64,000 nucleotides of DNA from Labyrinthula sp. Ha (GCA_015227615.1 JAALGZ010000011.1:682001-746000); one strand, 5' to 3'; counted from the first letter of the stretch, positions 21,498 to 35,137 are shown. Numbers and translations are program-made. The notes: a model not told the origin generated them from the letters alone.

Positions 21498-24400
21498 TTA
21501 ATTATTGCATTACCTAATTTCCTTACCAAGAAGATGGGAGTTACATACAACAAGACTTGTAAAAAGAAAATCCTCATGTAGGAATCTCTTAGATAGAAAG
21601 ATTTCACAGACATTGCATATTTCTCTGGCAGTATATTATTCAATCAAGTGGAATTACGTTCATTGAATGAGATTCGAGGAAGTCATTAATAAGATTGTCT
21701 CTTTTCTCAGATTATAATTTTTTCATGAATCTATTTTGCCACAAAATCCAGACCTCTGTGCTGATTGGATCTGAACTAATGCTTAAATATCAGCAAGGTA
21801 ATCTCAAAAGGATTAAATTTTCCACGAAATGAACTTAGAGGCTTCAACATACATTTGCTGGAAATATCCAATTGATAAGAACAAGAAATGCAAATATCAA
21901 TGTTAAAGCTACGGCGAAGAATTATAAAGTTACTCATCACGTTATAGCTCATGCCTGAACCATAATCAAATTCTTCAAGAATTATAAATCAAACTCTAAT
22001 ATGTAGTAAATTTCTGTTGTTTATGTTTGACAAGTATCAATAGCACGAATATTTGAAAGGAACTGCAAAATATCAACTATGATGCTAATGAATGCTGTGC
22101 CATACAAATTGACTGAACTAAGATTTAGCTCGAAGAAAATAGTTAGAAACCAGCCAGAATTTTAAGTGTGAAATATTTAAAGTTTGAGAACACTTAAAAA
22201 GGTTGGTGAATAGTGTGATCAACAAATATAGACAAGAGTTTGAACAAGCTACATGCCTTATCTCTTAAAGATTCGTTATCTTTTTAACTGAATAAGATCA
22301 ACTATACCACCTGCTAAACTTAATTCTCTTACTGCTCTGCTCAATATTGCTTAATATTTGCTCCTTAATAACCCAAAAATTATACATATTCCAAGTATAA
22401 TCGGCAAAAGAAAGATAAAGATGCAAGTAACATTTTTCTAATATAGAGCAATAGTACAATTATATTCAGTTGCTACAATCAAATTAATCAGAAATAAATG
22501 CAATCTTCCTAAGTCAATAAAAAAATATTCCCAGCTCCATGAACTACCACGTGTTCAGATGTGTTATAAAAGGATTGAATATCGCTATAAGGCACAGTTT
22601 GCCACATCACACTACTTAGCTATGCCCTGTAGATCCTGCCTGTGAGTATATAAGAAGGTAAATATGAATGTAAACAAGGCGAAAAGTTTGCCAAAAACTA
22701 ATTCTACCCCATTCAATAATAATTTTAGGCGTATATTCTTGTAAAATTTTTACCTCTTACTCTTCCGCAGAAAATTACTGCTTGACAAAGCACTCACTTA
22801 GATGAGAAAATTCTCTTTTTAAGTGCAAATATCATCCACAGGTAGTTCTATTAAATAAGCCGCCTTCAGAAAAATCTGATAAGGGCATGTATATAAAGAT
22901 TTATATGTATTCGAGCAAGCATAATGTAATCAAGCTTTCGAGTGTTGTTTCATGAGATGAAGCTCTTTAAGCCAATTTAAAATAAACTGATATCGGGTTA
23001 CACGTAGAGATTACACCAAATTCCATGAAATATAGTTTAAGCTATATATTCATTTTAGTTTTGTTTAAACAACCTTACATAGTTTTCTATTGAGTGCCAT
23101 GCTCTTTCACTACAGTTCATTATTATAAAACAAAATATTTGATTAAGTCTGTAAACATAAATTCCGTGTAGATTTCTCTCCCCCCTCTTGCATCAAGAAG
23201 TGACGACTCGACACTAGAATATATTTTTCACTTACAATATTTTATTGACCTATATATATATATACATTTATTCATATTTTATACTGCTAAATGAACAAGA
23301 TAGATTCAAAAAAAATGCTTTACTTGTAAATATCCCTTAAGGAACCTTTACAAGAAAGAATCCCCAAATCAATACCGTTGTACTGCTATTGTTTATTCAT
23401 CTGTGCTGTTAAAGATGAAGTCATGTACAAAAATCTGCAATAATAATCTAAGTTGTGAAAGCACATAAGCTATAGGAGTCCATTATTATCAGCCAAGCCC
23501 TGATAAATCACGACACACAATATGTGCATCAATAGTATGGTCTGCCACTGTATTATTAAATTTATACATCTACCTAATGCAAATTTCTGTACATTCCTTT
23601 GCTTCTTCGGAAATGTGTTTTTTTCTATTGCAACAAATATTTTAACAAAGGTATTATTCAACGATCAAAAAAGAATTGCAACCCCTTTTTCTTAGTTCTA
23701 AGTTAAGATTACTAACATTTAGTATCTATATTTGAAGATATGGCCAAACATCTCGGTACTACTACAATATCCGATGATGCCTTAATCCATGATTGTTTCA
23801 GAATTAGCACTATCTCACATATTGAAGGAAATGTACATATGACCAATCCATCATTTCATTCTTAAGCGACAACGATTGCTGCAATTTGCGGCTCTATAGT
23901 TTTCTATATACTTTAACTTTTCAGGTTGATTTCAAGTGTGTATCTACTACCTGAAATACGTGACATAAGTTTTCCCATACTCTAAGAGGGCTATATAGGA
24001 TAAATGATACATTGTCAAAAGAAAGAATATGTCAACAAAAGTTAATAAAATTGATGCCAAATTTCTCTTGAAGAGTAGGGGGATAAGTCTTAGTGAAAAT
24101 ATTGGTTTGTTTCTTCATAATATATTTGTGACCAGAAACATTGATGCTCTTGTAACAGATCCAGTTGGAAGAAATGAAATTGTGCTATAAAGTCTCTATA
24201 ATACAGGATCCTGGATTCAAGCATGGGTTTGATTCATAATCCTTTTTTCTCTGTTAAGAATATTTACTTTAAATTAGAATAATAAAACTTTTTGATAAAG
24301 TTAAAGTTCTTAAGAGTAGGGGTGGTAATATGAGGATTATTATTCCTGGCAGAGTATTCTAATGGCAACAGATTTAGCGAGTCTTATTGAATACAGGCAT

Positions 24401-27400
24401 GTTTCCCAGATCAGCTATCCAATAACTGTTCTTAACCAAAGAAATATTGAACTATAAATCTAGTATTTCTTTTTTATTACTTTCGAGATATCAAGTAAGG
24501 CTAGACTTCCAATTACCAAATATACTCCCGTTTGTCCTTGGTCATTTGGTTTATCGCAATAGATCTGGCTAATATCTAGATCTTGGTTTTATATTATTTT
24601 TCCGATATTTCTAATCTGTAGTTGGAATATTAGAATCTTGGTTGCTATTGTATAATTTATATGCTTTGTTCTTGTTATAGCAAAAATAAAAAATCTTAAC
24701 TAAGGTTTGTGTACGAATATTTCTTTGCAACCACTTTTTTTGTTGGTTGCTTCTAGAGTCTTATTAATAAATACAAAAAAGCGACTGAAGAACCTTGGGA
24801 TTCCGCGGATTAATATAGTTTTTCTTAAAGAGTTATTTCACCCATAACTTTTTTGGCAATAATATCGGCGTTATTGTCATTATACATTGAGACCTTTAGA
24901 ACACACATTACGAAGGGAATTCTTTCTAAGTAAAATTGGAATACCACTTACAAACTAGTTAAAAAGAATATAAGAGTTCTAATAAAAATGTTCACAAAGA
25001 ATTTAAACCCCAATAATGTGAAATAGACAGAGATAGTTAATGCTTTAAAGCGTTGAACTGAAATAAAATGGTTATCCACTTAAACCATATTTGATCCAAA
25101 ACTAGGGATTTAATGAAACTTTATAGTATATTTATTTGGTTTTCAATCCCATAGTAAGGCTGAACATTTTCTATAGGTTGGTTCAGAAATTCGCACTGTG
25201 TTAACTTATCCAGATTATGTCAGTCCCCAATGAGCTCTCATTTTGTCATAGTAATTTATGCTCGTATAGATTTACAGCTACTGAGAAAGAAAATTAGTTG
25301 GTGGTATAATGAAAATTGATTTAGGCACCAACAATTATTTCGGAATTGCTAAAATCCGAGTAACAGATTTGGATATCTCAGTGGTCTCTTATTCACCCGG
25401 TCAAGCAATATATATTAATAAATAAATGATACCCATTTTGAGTTTTTCATTTCTAAGCGATTATTGTCTCTGTACAACCGAAAAAAAGATAGAGAAATTA
25501 ATCATCAGTATTTATCAGTAACTTCAAAAAAAATACTCGAGGTTAATGTCTTGATAGCATAAGATCATTAACTTTTGTTGGTTCCTATTCACCATTTCAT
25601 AACTGGTTTATCAATACATGTAAAATTGTATATAGAGAAATGTTAATTAATGTTAATAGTTAAATTTGAAGGTGATATATTGCTATCGAACATTTTTATA
25701 TTTTCATGAACATCCTGGAAAAAATGAAACTTGATTAGTATCCTCCAAAGTTTCCAATGATGATTCTGAGTACTGATGTACGTACTCAGCGGGTTATCTA
25801 TTTAAGTATTTCTTTTATTAATTGTATTTTGATCTTATTCTAATCAGTAGTTGTGTAAAGGTTTCATAGGTAAGTTTTCGGGCTGTTCTTAATAGAAGTT
25901 GTATACAGGCTTGGTTATACTCTTCTACAATGATGTAGAGGTTTTTTCAGATTTATACAAGACTATGCTCATGAATACAGGGTAAGAGAAACTAATATCT
26001 TTGACTTGGATGAAAAACCAGCTTTTTCAGGGTGCTTACGTCATGGACTGGTACTAAAATGGTCCGAAGAATGTGAAATGACGGAAATGCCAAATTGCTT
26101 CAGCTCTAAAGACCCTGAATTCTAATCACTATGATGAAATAATTCTAATGCTTCTAACTATTTTGATTGGTTATCTTTGATTTTAAAAAGGAAAATTACC
26201 TTCAATTATCGAATTATGGGATATTACCTGTTTCATATACTCTCAACTTTAAGCATGTGGCGCCATAGAACATATGAGGAATATATTTTCATACATTATA
26301 AAAAAAAGCTCTAATGTTATAAAAATGATAAAGAAATCCCCTTGCGCTTTGGACGAAATAATAACCTAATATCGTGTCCTTTAACTGTCTTCCATAGAAG
26401 GCTCTCTTGACAAAAATTGACATATCAATAACCCTTTCAATCTTCTGGCCTCAACATATTCTAGCTTTATTAAATTCTTTTTCATTTATTCATTCAAATC
26501 ATTTATTGCTATTGAATGTGATTGTTGGTCTTAGCAATGCCTAACAGCAAAGGAGAATCGTAGGGCTCAACACTTAGGAAAAGAGTGATTAGACTCATCT
26601 AGAGTACTGACTGGCAAAAATGAGACCACTGAAAGATACTTTCATATATTATAGTTATATAGTCTTAGCTATATCCTATGATGCTGAGAAAAATATCTAT
26701 TAAAACTAAATGTTTTCTTAAATTAGAACATTTTCCTTTTATCCTGTATAATCAATATATTGAAAGAGGATAGTTCTAAGCTATTTGCTTGCAAGTTGAT
26801 GTTAATTACAACTCTCATAAAATTTCGAAACTAAGTTCCTTTAATTTTTGTATATTATTAAGTTTTCACGTAATTTAATTCATAGAATTTGAGATTGATG
26901 TGTAATTTGATGACATGAATAAAACGAAAAACTACAAGACTGCAAAGACTTTAACTTCTATAAGTAAGACCTTGAATCAATAAAATAGAAAATGGCTTTT
27001 CATATGTAATCATTTCTAAAGACGTTGTAATTCGTTAGTTTAAGGTGTGTGATGAAGAAACAGTAATGCGTTGCCGACACATTTTTCAAGTTTATCTTGT
27101 ACTGATAGCTTTGTAAGTCCAAAAAAACGCTTGTTCTAATACCGTTTATGTAATCATAATGAACTGCAGAAAGTTTACTTATACTTAACTACTCTGACTA
27201 CACTAATAACCTTGTCGAACAGTCCTCTGTGTGACCATGAAGTACCGATTTTTATTTTAGTCTCGTTTGGAAGCAACCTAATAATGTCTTTTCATAAACA
27301 CCCAAAATTGTCATAAACAGGGATCCGGTTTTTACACTTCGGAGCTTCGCACACCAAAAATTTTGATAGTTTGGATTATATTTTGGGAAATTAAGATTTC

Positions 27401-28164
27401 CATATCGCTAAATTTGGAGTGAGCAAAACAACTTTGGGCAATCTCTGAATCGCAAAATCACAGAAGCAAAATCTAGAAGAAAAAAATATACAGAACAAAC
27501 GCAAAGGACAAGAAAAAAAGAATGAATTTAGATGACAGTTGAGGCCTATAAAGCTCTGTTTCAGCTGAAGGGATGATAGAAGTAGTGAACTAGTTTGCTA
27601 CAAAACGATTTACGGTTACTATACGTAGCTCATATTACTATACGAAAGCAGAGGCGCAAACAAAATCCATTCAGATACCAGAAAATTTTATGTAAAATTA
27701 AATACCGAAGTAGAAAAAATACCCTTTTGAGGTTAACCTTAAGTTTAATTTGGCAAGAAAGGCCTACATTTTTTTAACTCAGCTTAGTCACAGTGAACAT
27801 GAGTATAAGACTGATCTTAACATTAAAAAATTCATATCAGAGTTAAGTGACTATCAAATGAAATTCATTAAAACTTTTGAAAGAGCAGAGTTTATTGTTA
27901 ATCACGCAGAGTTGGAAATTTCTAGAGAATGTACTATGACTTTGCTCGAAAAAGAGTTAATTAAAAGGCAAACTTAAAAGTTGAAAATAAGAAAGAAGAC
28001 ATAGGAGATAAAAATATAGGAGTCGTAATGCAATGTAGTGAAAGATGCTTTGCATGAGGTAGTGTATTTAACATTTACTTAAATAAACTTAGAATGGATA
28101 GATCTCAATTGAAAGGACTAAGTTTTCACAAAATTTTTAGAAAGCCATGGCAAGTGTGCGTTCA
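21498..28164. other. Gene desert with transposon debris
   Basis: About 6.7 kb of AT-rich sequence with no supported host gene. It contains a copia RNase H tail fossil (24029-24190, annotated separately), an (AT)n run near 23255 and many short broken frames. A 75-codon frame at 27750-27977 just before the MULE fossil may be an unrecognised N-terminal piece of that transposase, but I could not support it. Confidence 0.5.
24029..24190 (+). pseudogene. Fossil of a copia polyprotein C-terminus
   Basis: A 53-residue open piece whose end, NIDALVTDPVGRNEIVL, follows the pattern of the copia RNase H tail (N-I-A-D-x-x-T-K-P-L-G-R-x-x-F). The preceding KIDAKFLLKSRG corresponds to the K-H-I-D-x-K-x-H-F-x-R-E block at the expected distance. 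It is not the same subfamily as the complete element at 10958-15527, whose tail reads ADVFTKPVAKHW. The ATG is accidental; this is a remnant. Confidence 0.5.
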
Positions 28165-29506
28165 GATTGTATCTAGATAGATACTTCACATGATATTTCG
28201 TGCTTCAAATCATTGGTCATACTACTAGTCGGGGTCGTTTTCTTCATGAACACAATATTGTTCGGGTGCATATTCATGGAGGCAAAAAACGCCCCAAATG
28301 TTTTAAAAAACTTTGTGATCTATAGCTTCAAAGTACCAAGGTAATAATGAGTGATGGTTCTAAAGCTCTGCCACGTGTCTTCAAGCAATTACAGACAATA
28401 CATTTACAAGGTGCTAAAAATTTGATAGCGTCTCTGGATTATTCATGTACATCCCCCCCTGTCTAGTGAAGAATTGAATAGTTATCTGACTGATGTAAAC
28501 ATGGTACTGTTTGATAACCTTGATACCGTTTATGCAGGAACTTTTCTTGAAATTTCCAGGCACTCCACAACATAACTTCCTAAAAAATATTAAATGAAAA
28601 AGATACGCTGTGCTGAACTTTTGCTCAGAGGAGTCTAACTTTTTCAAACAAAGCCACTCAACGAGCAGAGTCTATGCACAATAAGTTAAAAGCTTGTGGA
28701 GACTTAATAAATTCTCACAAGAAGTGTACTTTAGATCACACTGTCACATACCAAAGTCAAATAATAGGAAAGTATCATATTATTACCTTGCGTAACTCGA
28801 GGAAGTTGATTCGCAAGGATATACGAATATCATATGTGATACAGTAATACATTCAAAATAAAACTTCTGGTTTCTACCGCTGCACTATTGAAACAGAAAA
28901 ATAGAGATGTAATATTCAGTTCATGATGATAAAGATAATAGAAGCTATATCGTGACAATTATAAATTGAAAGAAACAAAAACGTCGTTCCAGCTTTTTCG
29001 TGTTCGACATGCATCAATATGCGTCTTCCATGCAGACACTATGGTAGAATCTGTATCCAGGAAAATTGGTCCATTTATGAAAAGAGATTTCCTCTCCCAA
29101 GATGGAGATATGAAGAGCACCCTTTTTATGAAGTTGCTTTACAAAATCTTGGAAGATTTCCTGTTTCAAAGCCCAATACCATGGAGCTGAAAGCTCGAGT
29201 TCCTAACCTAGGAAATTCGAAGGCTCCAGGAAAATCTTCATCGAAGTTCTCCAGACTGATGACAGAGTGCAAACTTCTTTGCACTGAAGCTTATTATCTC
29301 GGTGCTGGAGAAGAATATTGGTTGCAGCTCTCATGATGCGTAAGTTTTGGCGTGCCAATCCAGGTGGTTTGTTTGGCAGTAATTCGGACACTGAAGAACC
29401 TCTATCCCAGGAGTCTACAATGAACTTGGAGTCGCCAGAAAAAAGGAAGAAGGGGCTTAAGGATGGGGTCGAGGGTAATCTTTCACGGTTAAATTTTGGC
29501 CCATAA
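28165..29506 (+). pseudogene. MULE (Mutator-like) transposase fossil with SWIM zinc finger
   Basis: Pieces of one transposase lie in order on the plus strand but in different frames. The first is at 28165-28341: an IDTSH motif in the catalytic-Asp position, LVGV, and ILFGCIFMEAKN, matching the MULE DDE core. A shifted frame from about 28341 gives VIMSDGSKALPRVF, the second catalytic-Asp block (IVTDGDKAL type). After a degraded stretch, 29001 onward encodes CSTCINMRLPCRHYG with a trailing RWRYE, a SWIM zinc finger as in MULE and FAR1-type proteins. The C-terminal region shifts frame again near 29318. In-frame stops at 28174 and 28342 and at least two frameshifts show it is dead. No terminal inverted repeats were located. 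Confidence 0.65.
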
Positions 29507-30728
29507 ACTTGAACTACTTGTACATCACTGTCTTGATCTGATCCTTTACTATTGTCCATGGTTAGGTGTTTTGAAGCCCTTACCCTAGCCTCTTCCCAAA
29601 ATCTTGACCCTATTCCGTAGATCCTCCCTTCAACGAAATTGAACTCCTTTTTTTTATTTGAGATAACGAACCTTGAACTCCATGTTTTTCTTAGAATTTT
29701 GTTGATATGCCGTCCACTGCCCCACTTAAGCAATTGAAAACAAACTAAGCTCCGTAGATTCTTCTTACTTGAACTGAGGTGACAGACTACCTACACTGCC
29801 ACTTAGGATATCCATAACAGAAACAGTGAGTGGTAACCTCAAAAACCGATTTAAAGCCCACCCTCAATTCACGAAAACCCTCTTTGAAAATATTTACCTG
29901 TTGCATTCTGGGCTTGACTCTATTTTTCTACTTGTTTTGCCTTGAAAAATATTAAATAAAATAAAATTCTGTTGGTTTCTGAAGCCTACTTGTTTAAGTT
30001 GAATTTTTCATTCTTGTTCTTTTTTTTTGTCTTCGAACTTTCTTGAACTCAAACCTAAAAATAATTAAACAGCTCTGAACCCGTTGGCCTCCTCCAGTTA
30101 GAAAGCCCTAAGCTTACCAATATATTTGAAGTTTTGTTTGAGATCTTGCCTAAGGTCTTTATTTGATACCAAACCTAGGTTTTTTTTCTTTCATTCATAT
30201 TTGCTACATCCAAACTTGGAATCCTGAAAAAAAGTTTTTTCTGTAAACATGAACAGTGTATTTGCATTTTTCAGTTTAAATAATCTTGTTGCAGCACCAT
30301 AAACAGCTTTCATCATAAACGCAAAGGAATCTTCTGAGCTTTCGTTCATATCTCTCTAATCCGAAGTTAAATTCTTGCTAAAATGTTACTTTTAGTAATC
30401 TAAAGTGAAAGAAGATGTAAAAATATACCTTGACCTAATCGATAACAGCTTTCATCTTTTTCTCCATTTTCCCCTAGGTTTAAATTGATCTTCCGTAATC
30501 TTTCAACATTTTTCACTTATATTGATTCTTAACCTTGATTTTATATTTAGATTTTGGGAAATTTGAAATTGAGCCAATGAGAAATCGAAGTGCAAAATTC
30601 CGGAATGCGTTAATCATCTCCCAAAGAAACAAAACGCAGTACAAGAAATTTCATGTAAATATCTTATAGAATATAATCTAAGATAGTTTTTGAAAAGACT
30701 TTGAATTTAAGTTTAAAAAAGAGTTATA
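29507..30728. other. Intergenic between MULE fossil and ABCF gene
   Basis: 1.2 kb without a supported gene, with T-rich runs and dispersed CTTGAAC/GTTCAAG-like words. The promoter of the ABCF gene should lie at the right end; no core element was assigned. A long minus-strand frame crossing 29203-29733 overlaps the MULE fossil and is treated as an antisense shadow. Confidence 0.45.
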
Positions 30729-32849
30729 ATGGCTAGAAAAAAGGTAAAATCATCTACAAAGGTCCTAAAAAAAGAGACTAAAGGAACCAACGCAAACTAT
30801 GACTCGGAGAACGACGATGACTTTCTATCAGCGTGGCTTGATTGCTTAAGAGATGGAAAGCCTTGGGGTGGAAGAGGGTCTGGAGGGAGAGGAATACAAA
30901 GAGTCACTGGAAAGTCAAAAAATGTATGGATACCAAACGTGTCTCTAAATAGGGGCAGATCGACTCTACTAGAGAATGGAGTCTTGAGGCTAAATTATGG
31001 AACCAGATACGGGCTCTTAGGAAAGAATGGGTGCGGTAAATATTTAACTGAGTTTTACATGTAGGGAAAAGTACTCTCTTAAACCGAATTTCACGACAGA
31101 GGCTACCTGGTTTTCCCCCTTATCTCAGGGTGCAAATGCTACATCAAGAGCTATTTAGTATTTCGCCCTTAGTCTTGATCTCTTAGGTTCACGGGAATCA
31201 GCGTCTGAGCTTGAGGCTTTAGATCCAGTTAATTTTGTTTTAAAACATGATGTTGAAAGAACTCAGTTGCAAGAAGAAGAAACTCATTTGCTTGAACAAC
31301 TGGAAAGAAATGATTTGGGAGAAGAAGAATCTTTACTTGTGCAAGAGAAATTACAAGAACTCTATAGTAAAATGGAAAGTAATGGAGATTACGAGAGTGA
31401 GGAAAAGGCAAAGAGACTATTGCAAAAATTTGGGTTTCAAAAAAAGAATGCTTCTTTGCTGCAGAAAAAATTCAGTGAGCTCTCTGGAGGGTGGAAAATG
31501 CGGGTTTGTTTAGCAGGTTGTCTTTTCATGGACCCTGATGTGTTGCTTTTAGACGAACCTACAAACCATTTAGATGCCAAGGCTATTTGTTGGCTGGAGA
31601 ATTTTCTTTCTGGGGAGTACTTTAAAGGTACACTTCTCGTTGTAACTCATGACAGGAGTTTCTTGACAAACGTGTGCGAAGAGATCATTTTACTTAGGCA
31701 AAAGAAACTAGGTTACTTTGCTGGAAATTATGAAGAATACATTCAACTTAAGGATCAAAAGTATAATATGCAGGTTCGGAAAAGTGAGGCTCTAGAGAAG
31801 AAAAAAGAAGCGCTTCAAAAAGGGATCGAGAGGTCTAGAAAAAGTAAAATCTCTAAGCAACAAAAACAAGCTACAACGAAGCAGAAGAAACTTGATCGCA
31901 TTAATGAAGCAGGATTTGGTCGAGCCGACGGATTTCGGTATAGAATGCAGGCCGATAATTCACCCGCGCGGTATAAAGAGCATGTTCCTCAGGCAATTGA
32001 TTTAGATGAGCCTCCAGTGAAACTCTCGTTTGGGACCGATGTCTCTGCTGCAGAAGGAAGACTTGTTACATTTGAAAATCTTACCTTCGGGTATTTAATC
32101 CCTGACACAAGTAATATTCTGTTTTTTTCTTAAGTTTAGATAATACGATGAAAGTTTTGGTTCGTGGCTTCACAGGACATATAGATAGAAAATCAAAGGT
32201 TGGACTTATTTCTCCAAATGGTACGGGAAAAAGTTCTTTCATTCAGTTGCTGCTTCAACAACTTGAATTTCCTGATGCTGGGACTGCTGAGTCTCTTCGG
32301 TATAATGGTAAAATTACTAGAGCTGCAGGAGCAAGACCACGGGTTGCTTACTTGTCGCAGGAAAGTATATCTCAATTGGATGGAAGCTCTTCAGGTGCTG
32401 AACAGGTAATTAGGAGATCGGAACAGCTGAAAGTTGAAAATTATACTGTATTTCACTACATTGATACTGTTCCTAAAGCACGTCAATTTTTAGGTGGGTT
32501 TGGTATCAAGGATGATGTAGCTATACGAAAAATTGCAACACTTTCTGGCGGTCAAAAAGTTAGAGTGGCGCTAGCTCTACAGTTTTTATTGCAGCCTGAT
32601 TTTCTTATTTTAGATGAGCCTTCAAACCATTTAGATCTAGAATCTGTTGAACAACTTTGTGATGCGTTACAAAGTTATCGAGGTGGTGCATTGATAGTCT
32701 CACACGATAGATTTCTGCTTTCAAGATCATGTTCTGAAATATGGTACATACACGGGTCCAGTAAATGTATCCACAGAGTTCCTTTGGAGAGGAGCTCGAC
32801 AGGAGGGGAGAAATTAAAGGCAATCGAGGATATCGTTGAAATGCTCTAA
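30729..32849 (+). CDS. ABC-F ATPase (GCN20/ABCF3-type, ribosome-associated)
   Basis: Four exons (30729-31035, 31065-31157, 31187-32110, 32140-32849) with three introns of exactly 29 nt each. The product is a soluble twin-ATPase without membrane segments. Domain 1 has Walker A GKNGCGKST (split by intron 1 within the P-loop), signature LSGGW and Walker B LLLDEPTNHLD. A charged lysine-rich linker follows. Domain 2 has Walker A SPNGTGKSS, signature LSGGQ and Walker B LILDEPSNHLD. This is the ABC-F layout; eukaryotic members act on ribosomes in translation control, recycling or biogenesis. The N-terminus is short and basic, so it lacks the long Gcn1-binding region of yeast Gcn20. The exact subfamily (ABCF1, 2 or 3) is unresolved. 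It is convergent with the CRAL-TRIO gene with a 65-bp gap. Confidence 0.9.
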
Positions 32850-32914
32850 CTCTTACCAAGCATTGAGTATCTATTCAACAACACATATCGCTAACACAGC
32901 AGAAAATCTAGCAA

Positions 32915-35137
32915 CTAACTAAAGGTAGACCGATTTACATCGCTTATCTTCATTTTCGCAAGGGAGCCTCCGTCCGGATCAGTGACTTGACCTCCTAAAA
33001 CCCATGGAAGTTGTGTTGGATTTCCTACGATTTCATAAAGTTCCTTTGCATGAGTTTGAGCACGACTGTGAACCTTAGCGTTATCTCCAAGGAAATTAGC
33101 TAGCATTTTTTCCATTAAGTTAACGCCTAGGATGTCAAAAAGATACCCTGATCCAAACAAATGACCTTCAGTAAGGTGCCCGGCGTTGACTTGAAAATGA
33201 GCAACTCCAACTTGATTTAAATACCAAAGCCAAAATTTTATTGTTTTGAACCAGTCATATAAACCTAACTTTTGCTGATGCTTGGGCTCTTGAACTCCGA
33301 AGGATCTAGATATGTTGTTTGCGAAGTTACCCGATGCTGCATCATACTCTTGTTTCCTGAGGTGTGAACTCTTATTTATTCCACTAAAACCACTGCTATC
33401 AAAGGTTTCAGCGGAATCCCAGCTGGAGTCGTCTGTTATCACTCGGGCATCGACAATGCTCTTACCAACTACGACTCTACGTCTTAGGCGCGACAGACTG
33501 TCGAAAAATATGCTTCGGAACTCTGCAAGTGTTATATGGTCATAAAGAGCTTTTAAAACCGAATCTTCATCATCTTTGTCTTGCTCGCGCACTATAAATA
33601 TATCAACAACGTCGCCATCCACTGGCGATTCCATGAAAAATGGGTAACACCCACCCTTGTTGCCAATGCTGAAACTACGCTTCAGCTTGGAAATGCTTGC
33701 ATCAGAGTTAAATAAGCGCATTCGAATCTCATTGACATCAAAACGCAATCTCCAGTTTAGGAACTCATCAACGCGTTTGAGAGCTTCTTGAAAATCGTAG
33801 CTTGATGACCGTAGGAAACGTAGAAGGCGCACATCACCAGAGATATCATTAACAGCTGACATGCCGATTCTTTGATAATATTGGGAAAAGAGAGGCTCAG
33901 AGGCACGTGCAAAATTGTTAACCATATGAACCTCCTCCCGAGAAACGTCTGTAAAGGTTTCCAATACACTCTGAGGCGGTGACCAGCTGTAAGGAGAACC
34001 CATGCTACTGTACCTATCGTTTGGCACATCTTCCAACGCCTCAAATAGAGTTTCGAACTCCTCCTGAGACAAAAAATCTAGGTTAAAATCAGTGTCAATA
34101 GAAGGAACGCATGGATCGAGGTGTGTTTTCTTTTCGTTGTTTATTCCGTACGCAGGTCTTTGCCTTTTATGAGCTCGTTGTGCAGGTTGAAATTCCTGGG
34201 TTGGGGCAGGAGCTAGCTGCGAAGTTATACTAGATGAGGATAACTGCTTGGGCTTTAACTTAGTTTTATTCGGTCCTTTGTTGTTCACATAGCAAAGTTC
34301 ATTAAAAGCAGGTTGTTTAAAGCCTTTTCTTCCTATATTTTGAATAGCCGGATCAGGATTATTCTTGAAGCATGGCCAAGTAAGTGACTGCCGTATCACG
34401 TCCAAGACAACTTTTTCAATATGACATGGAAATGCTTTTCGGCCATCTTTTCCTCTTACTAAAAGTAATTAAGACCAGAAATGTACAGTGTGCAATAATA
34501 GCTTTACGAAAAGAATATTCAGGCTGTTTAACTCCGTTCTTACGTGTTCTCACCCATGTCGTATAACACTCAGTAGAAAGAACCATAGGAATTCCAGTGT
34601 TGTGTTGAGTCTTTAGGGTAAAATATAAGAAAACCTCATATGAGGAAAGAAGATGAGGAAAACGACCACTTAAGACATCCTCAATTTTTGACTCCAGACC
34701 TTCCAACTCAAATACCAGCAACTTTCGGCGCTTAAGATGATAAGGTTCCACATGACCTACCCGATTTCTCAGGGTGGGTTCCAAAAATAAGCCTTCTGTG
34801 TTTCCTTCAACTAGGAATGCAGCGAGTTCGACTTCCACCTCTTCGGCAAATGGATGACGCCCCTCGGACCCAGTATCTAATAATAAAACATAGAATGTTA
34901 TTTACAGTGCAACGAAAGTTCTTCAACAAACTTAAGCTTATTTTTTTCAAGTTCACTGTTTGATGAACTCAAACCTGCTTGCTTCACGAAACTAGCGTAG
35001 CACTCGACAGAAAAAATTTCCCGTACCATATCGGGACCAGCCTAAAAACTTAAACCAAGAAGACCATAGACCTTGTGCAAGTTGGCGAATTTCATAAACG
35101 GATTATGTCCATATGGTGGTTTCTTTTTTTTCACCAT
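32915..35137 (-). CDS. CRAL-TRIO (Sec14-like) lipid-binding domain protein with long novel N-terminus
   Basis: Four exons (35137-35072, 35041-34906, 34876-34487, 34458-32915) joined by introns of 30, 29 and 28 nt give 711 residues. All junctions keep one frame. The first intron starts GTCTAT, an exception to the GTA rule, and contains an in-frame TAG. The C-terminal half shows the CRAL-TRIO N segment (LLRFLRSSSYDFQEALKRV, near residue 405) and a Sec14 lipid-binding core ending in LPWVLGGQ. Such domains carry phosphoinositides or other hydrophobic ligands between membranes. The N-terminal 400 residues begin MVKKKKPPYGHNPF, hold conserved-looking blocks such as GPDMVREIFSVECYA, and then a low-complexity segment. 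I do not recognise them. The protein's role is unknown beyond lipid binding. Confidence 0.72.

Noticed and set aside
29203-29733. 176-codon minus-strand open frame
   Set aside because: It lies antisense to the MULE/SWIM fossil, whose plus-strand landmarks (LPCRH, RWRYE) are specific. No domain was recognised in the minus-strand product, so it is treated as a shadow.
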